A DNA stretch of 64,000 bases from Saccharothrix sp. NRRL B-16348 (lineage in GTDB: Bacteria > Actinomycetota > Actinomycetes > Mycobacteriales > Pseudonocardiaceae), in the NCBI RefSeq assembly GCF_001280085.1, contig NZ_LGED01000221.1:65876-129875 (forward strand). Direction: 5' to 3'. The position numbers and the translations under genes are program-made. Below, in pieces: positions 25,236 through 34,307 of this stretch. Position 1 is the stretch's first letter, and each line of letters begins with the position of its first letter. The notes beneath the pieces were generated by a model. That model was not told the DNA's origin. It ran no database searches and worked only from the letters and a program-made list of their open reading frames with translations.

Positions 25236-26513
25236 TCAGCCGGGCAGGCGGGTGAAGCGCTGGTTGGGGCTGCCGTTGTAGGTGTACTGGGAGATCCGCG
25301 CGCCGTCGGCGGTCGACTTCTCCCACACGTCCATGGCCAGGCCGGACTGCCGGTTGACCAGGCTGATCACGTCGCCGCCGTGGTCGACGACGCGCCATTG
25401 CTGGCTCGTGGCGCCGGTGTCGGGTTGCTGGGTGATGTCGGCGCCGTTGGCGTTGCCGGAGACCTGGAGGACCAGTCCGCTGTGCCGGGCTTTGACGCGG
25501 ACGTGGCCGTCACCGGAGTCGATGAACTCGAACTGCTGGTTGGGTCGACCGTTGGCGGTCCACTGGACGAGCCCGGCACCGGACGCGGTGGACGCCACGG
25601 TGATGTCGGCCGCTTTGCCGCTGTGCTGCGCGACCAGGCTGTAGGCGGTCGAGGTCGAGCGCAGGGAGGAGGCGAGGCCGATGCCTTGTTCCCGCAGCGC
25701 CCCGGCGACGACCTCCGCGATGCGGGCGGCGCCGGCGGCTTCGAAGTGGGTGTGGTCGTTGCAGAAGAACGCGCCGACCGCGCCCTCGTTGTAGTTGCCG
25801 TTGTTGGGGCACAGCCGCAGCGTGTTGTACAGCGCGATGCTGCGCTTGTGCAGGTCCACGACCGGCACCTGGTCGGCCTGGCCCTGGGCGATGGTCTCGT
25901 TCACGAACCCGCGGCTGGCGACCGCGGTCGAGCCGGAGCAGCGGATCGCCGACACGGGCGTGACGTAGATCGGCTTCACACCGCGGGCCTTGGCCTCACG
26001 GCCCATCGTGGCCAGCAGCTCGCGGTAACGGGCCGTGCCCACGTGACGCGGGCAGTTGGGGTCGCCGTCGTTGATGCCGAACTGGATGATCAGCCAGTCG
26101 CCCGCCTGCATGCCGCCGGTCGCCAGCATGCCCGCCCAGCGCGAGGCGTAGGTGCGGGGGCTGACCACGCACTCCCCCGCGGCATCCTTGGTGCTCTTGA
26201 CGTTCGACTCGTACAGCCAGGTCTGGATGCTCCGCCCGCCCACGGCGTTGTTGACGACCGTGACGTCGTCGTTGAACAACCGGTCGAACTCCCGGCCCCA
26301 ACCGACCGGGCACGTGCTGCCGCCGTTGGCCATGGTCGAGTCGCCGGCCAACCACACCTTGAACGGCGCGACGGCCGCCGCCCCCGAGTCGGCCTGCGGT
26401 GCGACGCACGGCGCGGGAGCCGGCGCGGCCTGCGCGGGCACCACCACCGCCGCCATCGCGGCGAAGACGGCAGCCACGACCGCCAAGCACCGGTTCCGTG
26501 CGGATGTCCTCAT
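25236..26513 (-). CDS. secreted rhamnogalacturonan acetylesterase-like SGNH hydrolase with ricin lectin
   Basis: 425-residue exported esterase. Signal peptide 1-30. The SGNH/RGAE catalytic domain (about 50-290) shows block I AGDSTM (Ser59), block III FGINDGD and block V CNDHTHFEAAG with the Asp-x-x-His pair. This family removes acetyl groups from rhamnogalacturonan in pectin. Residues about 300-425 are a ricin-type beta-trefoil (CBM13) with three QxW-like repeats (VQWTANGRPNQQF, QWRVVDHGG, YNGSPNQRF). ATG at 26513 with GGAGGA immediately upstream; the frame continues upstream without a ribosome site. Fits the pectin/arabinan theme of the window. Single gene. Confidence 0.9.
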   Translation of the reverse strand: MRTSARNRCLAVVAAVFAAMAAVVVPAQAAPAPAPCVAPQADSGAAAVAPFKVWLAGDSTMANGGSTCPVGWGREFDRLFNDDVTVVNNAVGGRSIQTWLYESNVKSTKDAAGECVVSPRTYASRWAGMLATGGMQAGDWLIIQFGINDGDPNCPRHVGTARYRELLATMGREAKARGVKPIYVTPVSAIRCSGSTAVASRGFVNETIAQGQADQVPVVDLHKRSIALYNTLRLCPNNGNYNEGAVGAFFCNDHTHFEAAGAARIAEVVAGALREQGIGLASSLRSTSTAYSLVAQHSGKAADITVASTASGAGLVQWTANGRPNQQFEFIDSGDGHVRVKARHSGLVLQVSGNANGADITQQPDTGATSQQWRVVDHGGDVISLVNRQSGLAMDVWEKSTADGARISQYTYNGSPNQRFTRLPG

Positions 26514-26803
26514 CGATCCTCCAGGTCGGGTCAGGAACTGCTGCGCCGCCGAGTCCGTTCCGGTCGCCGAACGGCGGCCAGGCCGACTGGCCGAGAGGGC
26601 GTTTCCCAAGAAATGGTCACGGTGAATTCGAACCGCGGTCAACGGTCGCATCTCGTATGGGAGTTGCCGTCGAACGAATTCGACAGGATCCGCCGCCCGG
26701 CTTTGAAGTCCTCAGTGGACTTGGCAGAATCCCGCCCCGACGCGTCACCACCGGCCGTCCCGCCCGCACTGCGGGCACGACCACTGAACGGCAGGATCAC
26801 CAC

Positions 26804-27973
26804 ATGCCCCGCACCGCGTCCCGCGGCCTGATGCACCAGACCGAGCGCTGGTTCGTCCGGCGCGGCGTGCCGACCATGATCGAGGGGTACGGCTTCGTCG
26901 CGCACGTGCTGCCCCGGATGCTGCCGACGCTGGCCTTCGTGGCGCTGGCGAGCGTGGCCTGGCTCGGCCTGCTCAAGCCCGCGGGCGCGGAGCGGTGGGT
27001 GCTGCTGGGCGGCGTGTTCGCGGTGGCGGTCGGTGTGTGGGCGGCGGTCGGCCTGTTCGTCCGGCGGCTGCCCCGCTTCTCCGGCACGGCTACCGTCGCG
27101 ATCCTGGTCGCTTACGCGGCGATGCCGGTCGTCGTGCCGCTGACGCAGCTCGCCGTGGACGACGACGTGACGCTGCTCGTGCCCAGCGTCGTCGGGTGGT
27201 TCGGGTTCGTCATCTTCTTCGCCGCGGTCTTCGTCGTCACGCTCCTGGCCACCACGTACGGCTTCGGCACGCTGCTGCGCCGGGCGTTGCGGCACACGGC
27301 CTACGACCTGCGCAACAGCGTGCACCTGCTGGGCCGCGCGCTGCCGACGATGCTGTTCGTCACCCTGTTCCTGTTCTTCACCGGCGAGCTGTGGCAGGCC
27401 ATGAACCGGCTCTCCTGGCCGCGACTGGCCCTCGTCGTCGCCCTGTTCGGCGCCGTCACCGTGCTCGCCGCGGCGGCCCGGCTGCGCGACGAGATCGGCC
27501 GGGTCGAACAGGACCTCAGCCCACCCGTGCTGTCGGCGGCGTGCGCCGACACCCCGTTGGCCAGGGTGCCGATCGACCAGGTGGCGCCCGACGGGCCGCT
27601 GCGGGCAGTGCGCCTGAACGGCCGCCAGTCCCGCAACCTGCTGCTGATGCTGGCGACCCGCCAGCTCGTGCAGGCGGCGGTGGTCGGTGCGGCGTTGTTC
27701 GCGTTCTTCCTCGTCCTGGGGCTGATCGTGGTCGTGCCGGAGACCGCGGAACAGTGGATCGGCGCACCGCCGGTGTTCTCGGAGCTGTGGCCCGCGGTGC
27801 CGGTGTCCCTGCTGCGCAACGCCACCCTCTTCGCCGCGTTCGGCAGCATGTACTTCGCGGTCACCTCGATGAGCGACGCCGACCACCGCCGCCAGTTCTT
27901 CGCCCCGATCATCGACGAGGTCGAACGCACCCTCGCCGTGCGCGCCGTCTACCTGGCCGTGCGCGACAACTGA
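26804..27973 (+). CDS. integral membrane protein of unknown function
   Basis: 389-residue protein that I do not recognise. Hydrophobic segments are visible near residues 32-55 (TLAFVALASVAWLGLL), 62-82, 92-112, 120-145 (WFGFVIFFAAVFVVTLL), 175-195 (MLFVTLFLFFTG), 205-225, 300-325 (AALFAFFLVLGLIVVV) and 345-365, about seven to eight helices. A soluble loop (about 228-290) lies between helices 6 and 7. ATG at 26804 has AGGA eight bases upstream; ATG at 26831 is possible. The C-terminal helix (IIDEVERTLAVRAVYL) is amphipathic. No transport or enzyme motif seen. Divergent from the rhamnogalacturonan esterase with a 290-bp gap that shows no clear promoter to me. Confidence 0.7.
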   Translation: MPRTASRGLMHQTERWFVRRGVPTMIEGYGFVAHVLPRMLPTLAFVALASVAWLGLLKPAGAERWVLLGGVFAVAVGVWAAVGLFVRRLPRFSGTATVAILVAYAAMPVVVPLTQLAVDDDVTLLVPSVVGWFGFVIFFAAVFVVTLLATTYGFGTLLRRALRHTAYDLRNSVHLLGRALPTMLFVTLFLFFTGELWQAMNRLSWPRLALVVALFGAVTVLAAAARLRDEIGRVEQDLSPPVLSAACADTPLARVPIDQVAPDGPLRAVRLNGRQSRNLLLMLATRQLVQAAVVGAALFAFFLVLGLIVVVPETAEQWIGAPPVFSELWPAVPVSLLRNATLFAAFGSMYFAVTSMSDADHRRQFFAPIIDEVERTLAVRAVYLAVRDN

Positions 27974-28098
27974 CCGCTCGGGTGATCTGGTTCACACGCT
28001 GTCACGACGTCCGCTCCTCCGGTGTCTGGTGCTCGGACCCGGAGTGAGGAGACGCCGTCACTTGGCCTTCTCCGGCTGACCAGACAAGAGAGGGACCA

Positions 28099-29148
28099 AT
28101 GAGCACAGCACGGATGAAAGCGGTGCGGTACCACTCCTACGGTGGCAGCGAGGTCTTGGTCCACGAGGAGGTGGACCGGCCGGTGGCGGGTGCGGGCCAG
28201 GTCGTGGTGCGGGTGGCCGGCACGTCGTTCAACGACGCGGACGCCGGTCTCCGCGCGGGTTTGCGACGGGACCTGATCCCGCTCGCCCTGCCGCACATCC
28301 CGAACCTCGACGTGGCCGGTGTCATCACCGAGATCGGCGCGGGCGTGACCGGCCGGCGCGTCGGGGACGCGGTGGTCGCGCTCCTGCCGCCGACCGTGCC
28401 CGGCGCTGCGGCCGAGTACGTCGCCGTGCCCGCCGAGTCGCTGGCCAGCGCTCCCCGCACCGTCGACCTGGCCGATGCCGCGGCCCTGCCTCTGGTCGGG
28501 CTGACCGCGTGGCAATCGCTGTTCGAGCACGCCGAGCTGAAACCCGGCCAGCACGTCCTGATCAACGGTGCGGGCAGCGCGGTGGGCGGGTACGCCGTTC
28601 AGCTCGCCGTGGGCACCTGTGCCACCGTGACCGCGACCGCCGGCGCACGCAGCCGCGACCGCGTCCGCTCCTACGGCGCGGACCGGATCGTCGACTACAC
28701 GGAGACCTCTGTCCCTCAGGCACTGGCGGGGCAGCAGTTCGACGTGGTGCTGAACCTGGCGCCTACCAGCCTGGAGGAGAACGTGCGGCTGGTGGACCTC
28801 GTCGCGGAGGGCGGTGCGTTCGTCAGCATCACCACGCCTGGCCCGGAAGACGCCGGACGCGGGGTGCGGACGATGCGCGTGTTCGTGCACGGCGACGCCG
28901 CGCAGCTCGCCGAACTGGTCGCTCGCGTCGACGCCGGCGAGCTGGCGATCGAGGTCGCCGAGCGGCTGTCACTGGCCGACCTGGCAACGGTCCACGCCCG
29001 CGCCTCGGCCCGCTTCGCCCACGTCGCCGAGCTGGCGGCTCGCGTCGAGGGCGGGCATCTGGCCAAGCGGCTGCGTGCCGACCCGACGGCGGTGCACGGC
29101 CGACCCGTCGGCGAACCGCTGGCCGGCAAGACCGTCCTGACCCCGTGA
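28099..29148 (+). CDS. zinc-less MDR-family NADPH:quinone oxidoreductase-like enzyme
   Basis: 349-residue medium-chain dehydrogenase/reductase. The N-terminal GroES-like domain (about 5-125) lacks the catalytic-zinc Cys/His set of alcohol dehydrogenases. The Rossmann domain shows the glycine motif GAGSAVGGYAVQLA (about residue 158) preceded by QHVLING, and a dinucleotide-binding basic residue (AGARSRDRV) consistent with NADPH. These enzymes reduce quinones or enones in the cytosol. RBS GAGAGGG lies upstream of ATG 28099. Monocistronic as far as visible; a short GACCCGGACGTCCGGGGCC palindrome follows the stop. Confidence 0.85.
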   Translation: MSTARMKAVRYHSYGGSEVLVHEEVDRPVAGAGQVVVRVAGTSFNDADAGLRAGLRRDLIPLALPHIPNLDVAGVITEIGAGVTGRRVGDAVVALLPPTVPGAAAEYVAVPAESLASAPRTVDLADAAALPLVGLTAWQSLFEHAELKPGQHVLINGAGSAVGGYAVQLAVGTCATVTATAGARSRDRVRSYGADRIVDYTETSVPQALAGQQFDVVLNLAPTSLEENVRLVDLVAEGGAFVSITTPGPEDAGRGVRTMRVFVHGDAAQLAELVARVDAGELAIEVAERLSLADLATVHARASARFAHVAELAARVEGGHLAKRLRADPTAVHGRPVGEPLAGKTVLTP

Positions 29149-29184
29149 CCCGGACGTCCGGGGCCGTCGAACAGAATGCGGGCC

Positions 29185-29847
29185 ATGACCGGTGACTCGG
29201 CACCAAGCCGATCAGGCCGTGAGGTCCGCGACTACCTGCTCCGGCAGACGAACTCGACCCTCCGCCGGCCCGCCATGTTCGGTGGGGAGATGGCGCTCCG
29301 GCTCTACTTCGACGCCTTGGCGTTCGCCGACGGCTGCGAGCAGCTCTGGCGTGAGGACATCGACGCGCTCCGGTCACGGGGCGCCTTCGCTCCGACGGGG
29401 GTGACGGGCGCGGTCGAGCACGTGCTCGGCCACCGGGCCGACGACGTCGTGTCGTCGGTCTACGCCGAGATCGCGCACGTCCGCACCTGGCTCGTCCTGG
29501 ACCAACCGCTGACACCGGCCCGGTACGACCGCCTGCGGGACGCGATCGAACCGTGGTGCGCCCAAGACCGCAGCCACAGCGACGTTCTCGCCGAGTTCGG
29601 CCCGCCGTCCGTGCTCCTCGGCGGGTCGAACCCGCTCTACCCGAAGACCTTCGCCTACGGGACCGCGAACCCGGACGACCCGCTCGTCTTCCTCCACCTC
29701 TGGAACGGCACCGCACCGGGCTCGGCCACCAGCTGGCCGCCTGATCACGCCGAGCCGCAACTGCTGGCGGCACGCTGCGGCGGCGCGACGTTCAGGGACG
29801 GGTTCTCGTTCACCCCGAGAGGCGCCACGGGGAGTCGATCACGGTGA
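29185..29847 (+). CDS. conserved-looking hypothetical protein
   Basis: 220-residue soluble protein that I do not recognise (an in-frame ATG at 29176 is an alternative start). It has no signal peptide, no membrane segment and no cysteine cluster. Features: basic N-terminal helix (REVRDYLLRQTNSTLRRPAMFGG), a central helical part with two Trp, and a C-terminal part rich in Pro/aromatic residues (NPLYPKTFAYGTANPDDPLVFLHLW). The NPLYPKTFAYG motif is distinctive and could be used to find relatives. No ribosome site is obvious. It follows the oxidoreductase by 36 bp on the same strand, so the two may be co-transcribed. Confidence 0.6.
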   Translation: MTGDSAPSRSGREVRDYLLRQTNSTLRRPAMFGGEMALRLYFDALAFADGCEQLWREDIDALRSRGAFAPTGVTGAVEHVLGHRADDVVSSVYAEIAHVRTWLVLDQPLTPARYDRLRDAIEPWCAQDRSHSDVLAEFGPPSVLLGGSNPLYPKTFAYGTANPDDPLVFLHLWNGTAPGSATSWPPDHAEPQLLAARCGGATFRDGFSFTPRGATGSRSR

Positions 29848-30253
29848 GCACGCGGGCGTCGACATCACGTGCGCCCCGGCAGGACCCGGCCTTCTGCAGG
29901 AAGTGCTTCTTCGTCCCCTCGACACCGGAATTATTCCTTCCTGAGCCGTCGTCGACGACATTCGACGCTTATTCGACAAGGTTTGATCTTCAGCTTTCGC
30001 CGTATTGGGTGCGCGAAGTGGAAATGGGCGAATGACCGGAGGCGCCGCGTCCGAGGACTCCTCGCCGAACTCCTCGACGCGCCCGCCCGAGTCGCCTGAG
30101 CCCGGCTCGGAGTCGCCGTCTCCCGGCCGGGCCCCGCTGTCACCCGGGTCGAAGCGGTGCTGCGACGATGGGCGTCACCGTGCGCCCACCGCGTGCCCGC
30201 GGTCCACTGTGGTCATCGGCGGCACCGTCGAGGACCGACCCGGAGGTAACCCG
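29848..30253. other. gene-poor gap with an A+T-rich island
   Basis: 406 bp with no gene I can support. A 63-codon frame (29844-30035, GTG overlapping the previous TGA) exists but its composition is unlike the neighbours. From about 29925 to 30030 the sequence is near 50% A+T, against about 27% around it. The rest (30036-30240) is Pro/Ser-codon-like G+C-rich sequence without a start. Confidence 0.6.
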
Positions 30254-30970
30254 ATGAGCGCACGTTTCCAGGAACTCGACTGGCGTCGGACGCCGCTGGG
30301 CGAACTCGTCCTGCGGCGCCGTTGGGATCCCGTGTTCGACCGCGAGGTCCACGAGATCAAGCTCAACGACGAGTTCCTGATGTCGAGCCTGTTCACCGTG
30401 TCCGAGGTGGAGCTGGCCCGCCTGGCGCTCGCGGACCTGCCCGCGCCGCTGGACGTGGTCGTGGGCGGCCTCGGCCTCGGCTACACCGCGCGGACCGTGT
30501 TGGAGAACCAAGCCGTGCGATCGGTGGTGGTCATCGACGCGCTCGGCGAGGTCATCGAGTGGCACCAGCGCGGCCTGCTGCCCGGCGGGCAGGAGCTGGC
30601 CTCCGACCCCCGTTGCCGACTGGTGCACGCCGACTTCTTCGCGCTCTCGCGCGGCGACGGCGGTCTCGACCCGGCCGACCCCGACCGCCTGTTCCACGCG
30701 ATCATCGTCGACATCGACCACTCGCCCCGGCACCTGCTGCACCCGGACAACGCCGACTTCTACGAGCCCGAGGGCCTGCGCCGCCTGGCCGCCCGCCTGC
30801 ACCCCGGCGGCGTGTTCGCCCTGTGGTCCAACGAGCCGCCGGACGACGACTACACCGCGGCGCTCGCCGACCGGTTCGCCCACGTCCGCGCCGAGGTCGT
30901 CCGCTTCGACAATCCGCTGCAACAGCGTGAGGCGACCAGCACCGTCTACTTGGCGAGGACAGCCCACTAG
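30254..30970 (+). CDS. spermidine-synthase-like class I methyltransferase-fold protein
   Basis: 238-residue cytosolic protein of the spermidine/spermine synthase superfamily. The glycine-rich nucleotide motif is visible as VVGGLGLGYTARTVL (about 76-90), followed by VVIDALGEVIEW and the acidic D-motif FHAIIVDIDHSP (about 158), and a C-terminal strand pair (GGVFALWSNEPP). It lacks the canonical Y-x-E/D-x-YHE aminopropyl-acceptor signature, so it may methylate or aminopropylate something else. GGAGG lies 7-11 bases before ATG 30254. Followed at 16 bp by a small membrane protein gene; possibly a two-gene unit. Confidence 0.75.
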   Translation: MSARFQELDWRRTPLGELVLRRRWDPVFDREVHEIKLNDEFLMSSLFTVSEVELARLALADLPAPLDVVVGGLGLGYTARTVLENQAVRSVVVIDALGEVIEWHQRGLLPGGQELASDPRCRLVHADFFALSRGDGGLDPADPDRLFHAIIVDIDHSPRHLLHPDNADFYEPEGLRRLAARLHPGGVFALWSNEPPDDDYTAALADRFAHVRAEVVRFDNPLQQREATSTVYLARTAH

Positions 30971-30986
30971 CCCGACTTTCACGGGA

Positions 30987-31577
30987 ATGGAGGTTCCGTC
31001 GGCTACGCTGCCGTTCGTGCCCGGACAGACCTGGTCCCCCGATCCCGAGACGCCCGCCATCGAATACCGGCCCGGCCGGTGGCTGTTCATCGGCGGGCTG
31101 GCCCTGTTCTTGGTCTTCGGGTTGGCCGCCGTCTTCCCGGACGTCGGGGGTCCGTCAGCTTCGTCGAGAGCGAAGAACATGTCTCCGGCCGCCGCGTCGT
31201 TCCTCTTCGGCGCGGTCGCGCTGAGCGGCTTGCTGGTCATGATCGGCTCCGTCCCCCACACGCATCGCTTCGTCGTCGATCAACGTGGACTGTGGTGGCG
31301 AGCCGGTCGCAAGTCCGATCTGATCGCGTGGGATGAGTTGCGTGCCGTGCGCGGACGGGAACCGCGGCCGCCGGTCAAGGGCGACCCGAACTCGAAGCCC
31401 GTGCTGTCGGCCCTGGTGTTCACCCCCGCGGACGGCCGTTTCGCGACTCGCCACAGCGCGCTGGTGAAGCCCCGGTTGGACGCCGATCCGGAAGTGGAAC
31501 TGAGACTGCCGAACATCGCCACGGTCCGGCAACTGACCCAGGAGATAGCCAGAGTCCGGCCGGACCTACTTCACTGA
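30987..31577 (+). CDS. two-helix membrane protein, PH-like
   Basis: 196-residue protein with two transmembrane segments (about 28-48, LFIGGLALFLVFGLAAVF; and about 66-88, AASFLFGAVALSGLLVMIG) followed by a cytosolic beta-rich domain beginning HRFVVDQRGLWWRAGRKSDLIAWDELRAV. That pattern (strand, WW, 'xxxIAWDELxAV') is typical of the bacterial PH-like domains that follow two helices, though I cannot name a family with certainty. ATG at 30987; no strong ribosome site, which fits coupling to the spermidine-synthase-like gene upstream. Function unknown. Confidence 0.65.
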   Translation: MEVPSATLPFVPGQTWSPDPETPAIEYRPGRWLFIGGLALFLVFGLAAVFPDVGGPSASSRAKNMSPAAASFLFGAVALSGLLVMIGSVPHTHRFVVDQRGLWWRAGRKSDLIAWDELRAVRGREPRPPVKGDPNSKPVLSALVFTPADGRFATRHSALVKPRLDADPEVELRLPNIATVRQLTQEIARVRPDLLH

Positions 31578-31786
31578 TTCTGATCGCTGAGGTCGGAATT
31601 CACGCGGTTCGAGGAGCACCTTCCGCACTGGCCGGCGACGCGGGCAAGGCGGTGACGGCCATCCAGGCCGCGCGCCGCAGCACGCGCGGCGGCATGGGAA
31701 CGGGCCGCCGACCGGTGACCCACACCGGCCTTCCGGGTACGTAAGGTTGACCGGTTGGTGCCGGACAAGGGCGGGGTTCGCTGGTG

Positions 31787-33358
31787 ATGGACGTGGGGCG
31801 CTTGGTGGCCGGGCGGTACCGGCTGCGCGGGCGCGTGGGCGCCGGTGCGATGGGCGTCGTGTGGCAGGCGTTGGACGAGCGCCTGGACCGCGTGGTGGCG
31901 CTCAAGCTGCTCGTGGTGCCCGAGGGTTCGGACCCGGTCGCGGCGGTGGGCCGGGCGGCGCGAGAGGGGCGGATCGCCGCCCGGTTGCAGCACCCGAACG
32001 CGGTCACGGTGCACGACGTCGTGGAGGACGACGGCAAGCCGGTGCTCGTCATGGAGTACCTGCCCGCGCGGACGCTGGCCGAGCTGATCGCGCGCGGCCC
32101 GTTGCCCGTCGAGCAGGTGACGCTCATCGGGGCGCAGATCGCCGGCGCGCTGGCGGCGGCGCACGCGGCGGGCATCGTGCACCGGGACGTCAAGCCGGGC
32201 AACATCCTGCTGACCGACGACGGCACCGCGAAGATCACGGACTTCGGCATCGCCCGCGCGGTCGGGGACGTCACCGTCACCAAGACCGGTCTGCTGGCCG
32301 GGACGCCCGCGTTCCTCTCGCCGGAGGTCGCGCGCGGCGGTGAGCCGGGCCCCGCCTCCGACGTGTTCGCCCTCGGGGGCACGCTGTACGCGGCGGTGGA
32401 GGGGCGTCCGCCGTTCGGTGACGGCGACAACGCGATCGCCCTGCTGCACGCCGTCGCCGCGGGCCGCTTCGCGCCGCCGACGCAGGCCGGTCCGCTGACC
32501 GACGTGCTGCTGGACCTGCTGCGCACCGAGCCGGCCACCCGGCCGACCATGGCGCAGGCCGCCGAACGGCTGCGCACGGCGACCGTGACGCGCCCTCCGG
32601 CGACCCGCCTCGACCTCAACCCGGCAGACCTGCCGCCCCCACCGACCGGCCCGCACCCGACGGATCCGGGACAGCCCGCGGGCCACCCCTCGGCACCGCA
32701 GGCGGCGGGTGCGCACGGAGCGGGTGGGCACGCGTCCTCGTCGGCACCACGGCCGGCGGGTGCGTATCCCACCTCGGTGGCACCGCACCCGACCTCCCTC
32801 GCACCGCGACCGGTCCGCGGTGGCCGGGCCGGGCTCATCGCGGTGGCCGCGGCGGCGGTCGTCGGGCTCGTCGTGCTGGTCTTGGTGTTGGCGAACGGGG
32901 ATCGGGCCCGGGACAACACGGCTCGCGCGGTGACGTCGACGTCCACGTCCAGCACGCCCGCGCCCGCCCAGCTGGAACGAGCCGTCGCCGAGTACTACGC
33001 GTTGCTGCCGAAGAACACCGCCCAGGCCTGGGAACGGCTCGGGCCCGCCCTGCGCGCGCAAGGCCGCCAGGAGTACGAGAAGTCCTGGCGCGACGTGAAG
33101 GACCTCACCGTCAGCTCACCACCCGCGGCGGCCGGTCCCGACACCGTCACCGTCGGCATCGACTTCACCGGCGTGGAGGGCAAGAGGTTCCGCGAGTCGC
33201 ACCGCCTGCGACTCGTCGTCGAGCACGGGACGCCGCTGATCATCTCCGACGAAGTGCTGTCCTCGCAACGCATCGACAAGCCGAACGACGACAAGGACGA
33301 CGACGACAGGAAGGACGACGACAAGAAACGCGGCGGCGGCAAGAGCGGCGAAGGCTGA
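31787..33358 (+). CDS. membrane Ser/Thr protein kinase (PknB-like, no PASTA repeats)
   Basis: 523-residue Hanks-type kinase. Kinase domain about 5-265: glycine loop GRVGAGAMGVVW, VALK lysine, catalytic HRDVKPGN (about residue 132), ITDFGIAR magnesium motif, GTPAFLSPEV in the activation segment. A Pro/Ala/His-rich linker follows, then a single transmembrane helix (about 348-370, AVAAAAVVGLVVLVLVL). The extracytoplasmic part of about 140 residues is not PASTA; it looks like a small alpha/beta domain (LERAVAEYYALLP... TVTVGIDFTGVEG) ending in a Lys/Asp-rich tail. GTG 31784 is an alternative start. It neighbours anti-sigma-like ATPases and an ECF sigma, so it may feed that signalling block. Confidence 0.9.
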   Translation: MDVGRLVAGRYRLRGRVGAGAMGVVWQALDERLDRVVALKLLVVPEGSDPVAAVGRAAREGRIAARLQHPNAVTVHDVVEDDGKPVLVMEYLPARTLAELIARGPLPVEQVTLIGAQIAGALAAAHAAGIVHRDVKPGNILLTDDGTAKITDFGIARAVGDVTVTKTGLLAGTPAFLSPEVARGGEPGPASDVFALGGTLYAAVEGRPPFGDGDNAIALLHAVAAGRFAPPTQAGPLTDVLLDLLRTEPATRPTMAQAAERLRTATVTRPPATRLDLNPADLPPPPTGPHPTDPGQPAGHPSAPQAAGAHGAGGHASSSAPRPAGAYPTSVAPHPTSLAPRPVRGGRAGLIAVAAAAVVGLVVLVLVLANGDRARDNTARAVTSTSTSSTPAPAQLERAVAEYYALLPKNTAQAWERLGPALRAQGRQEYEKSWRDVKDLTVSSPPAAAGPDTVTVGIDFTGVEGKRFRESHRLRLVVEHGTPLIISDEVLSSQRIDKPNDDKDDDDRKDDDKKRGGGKSGEG

Positions 33359-33391
33359 GCGGCCCACCAACCCCCGGGCGCGAAACCCCGG

Positions 33392-33787
33392 TCAGGCGGC
33401 GACCTCGCCCCACACCGCCTTGTAACCGGTCCGGGGGTCCACTCCCCACCGGGACGCCAACCGGTTGACCAGCAGCAGCCCCCGGTTGTGCGGCTCCCGC
33501 CGGCCCGGCTTGCCGAGCACGGGCAGCAGTTGGGGGCTGGCGTCGTGCACCTCGACCCGCACCACGTGCCCGTCGGACCGGTGGCTCAGCCGCAACCGGC
33601 GTGGCGCCGTGGCGTGCTCGAACGCGTTGGTCAGCAACGCGTCGGCGATCAGCAGCAGGTCGAGCAGCGTCGACTGGTCCAGTTCCGGAACGTTCTCGGT
33701 TATCCACCTCCGCGCACGGCGCACCGGTGGAACGGTGTCCTCCAGATCGAAGTCGACGTGGTCAGCGGACCGTTCGACGACGTCCAC
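33392..33787 (-). CDS. HATPase-fold anti-sigma/regulatory protein (RsbW-like)
   Basis: 131-residue GHKL ATPase-like protein. The N-box is LLLIADALLTNAFEHA and the glycine box is HNRGLLLVNRLASRWG, the two hallmarks of RsbW/SpoIIAB-type anti-sigma kinases and their relatives. Start at GTG 33787 with GGAAGG eight bases upstream; the frame to 33865 has no ribosome site. Such proteins bind sigma or STAS partners and may phosphorylate them. It is the last of three co-oriented genes (HATPase, STAS, HATPase) and closely resembles the 34308 gene, with a shared ATAPRRLRL/ARAPRRLRL strand. Confidence 0.85.
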   Translation of the reverse strand: MDVVERSADHVDFDLEDTVPPVRRARRWITENVPELDQSTLLDLLLIADALLTNAFEHATAPRRLRLSHRSDGHVVRVEVHDASPQLLPVLGKPGRREPHNRGLLLVNRLASRWGVDPRTGYKAVWGEVAA

Positions 33788-33880
33788 AACACGAGCCTTC
33801 CAGCAATCGGCACTCCCCTTGGGCCCAGGGCGTAGCCGCCGGGTTCCCCGTGGCCGTACCCGCAAACAGTGACACCGACC

Positions 33881-34258
33881 TCATCGCGGGTCCGCCGCCA
33901 CGGCGGGAGTCGGCACGGGGATCAGGTGGTCGACCAGCCCGGCGGTCGCGTCGATGAGCTTGACCACCCGCGTGACCTCGGGTGACGCCACCAGCGTCAG
34001 GTCCATGCCGTGGTCACGGCACAGGTCCGCCGCGTGCAGCAGCACCGCGAGCCCCGCGACGCCCATGAACGTCACGCCGCCCAGGTCGAGCCTGATCCCG
34101 TCCGGCCCCAGCCCGTCGCGGACGAGGTAGTCCTGGATCCGGTCCGCCGCCACGATGTCCACCTCGCCGGACACGGTGATCACCGTGGTGCCCCCGCCCG
34201 TCCGGCTGTCGCAGGTGAAACCCGCACGTGAACCACGCCTACCCGATGTGGGCGCCAC
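33881..34258 (-). CDS. STAS-domain anti-sigma antagonist lacking the usual serine
   Basis: 125-residue STAS protein. Fold landmarks: TTVITVSGEVDIVAADRI, LGGVTFMGVAGLAVLLHA and the C-terminal helix TRVVKLIDATAGL. In canonical antagonists the loop reads D-S-[ST]-G and its serine is phosphorylated by the partner kinase; here it reads MGVAG, so no phosphorylatable Ser/Thr is present. It may therefore be permanently active or act as a structural subunit. GTG at 34258 has GGGAGG six bases upstream; a TTG at 34288 would add ten residues. It lies between two HATPase genes (gaps of 93 and 49 bp). Confidence 0.85.
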   Translation of the reverse strand: MAPTSGRRGSRAGFTCDSRTGGGTTVITVSGEVDIVAADRIQDYLVRDGLGPDGIRLDLGGVTFMGVAGLAVLLHAADLCRDHGMDLTLVASPEVTRVVKLIDATAGLVDHLIPVPTPAVAADPR

Positions 34259-34307
34259 CAATCGCCTCCCGTGTCGCACTACGTCCAACCCCGCGTACGG
34301 GAACGAT

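Noticed and set aside
26599..26620. TCAC-G-GTGA sequence as another copy of the TTCAC-N4-GTGAA site
   Set aside because: The spacing between the half-sites is one base instead of four, so it is a different sequence.
29844..30035. 63-codon gene overlapping the previous stop by GTGA
   Set aside because: Composition and codon use are unlike its neighbours, it lacks a recognisable fold, and it spans the A+T-rich island.
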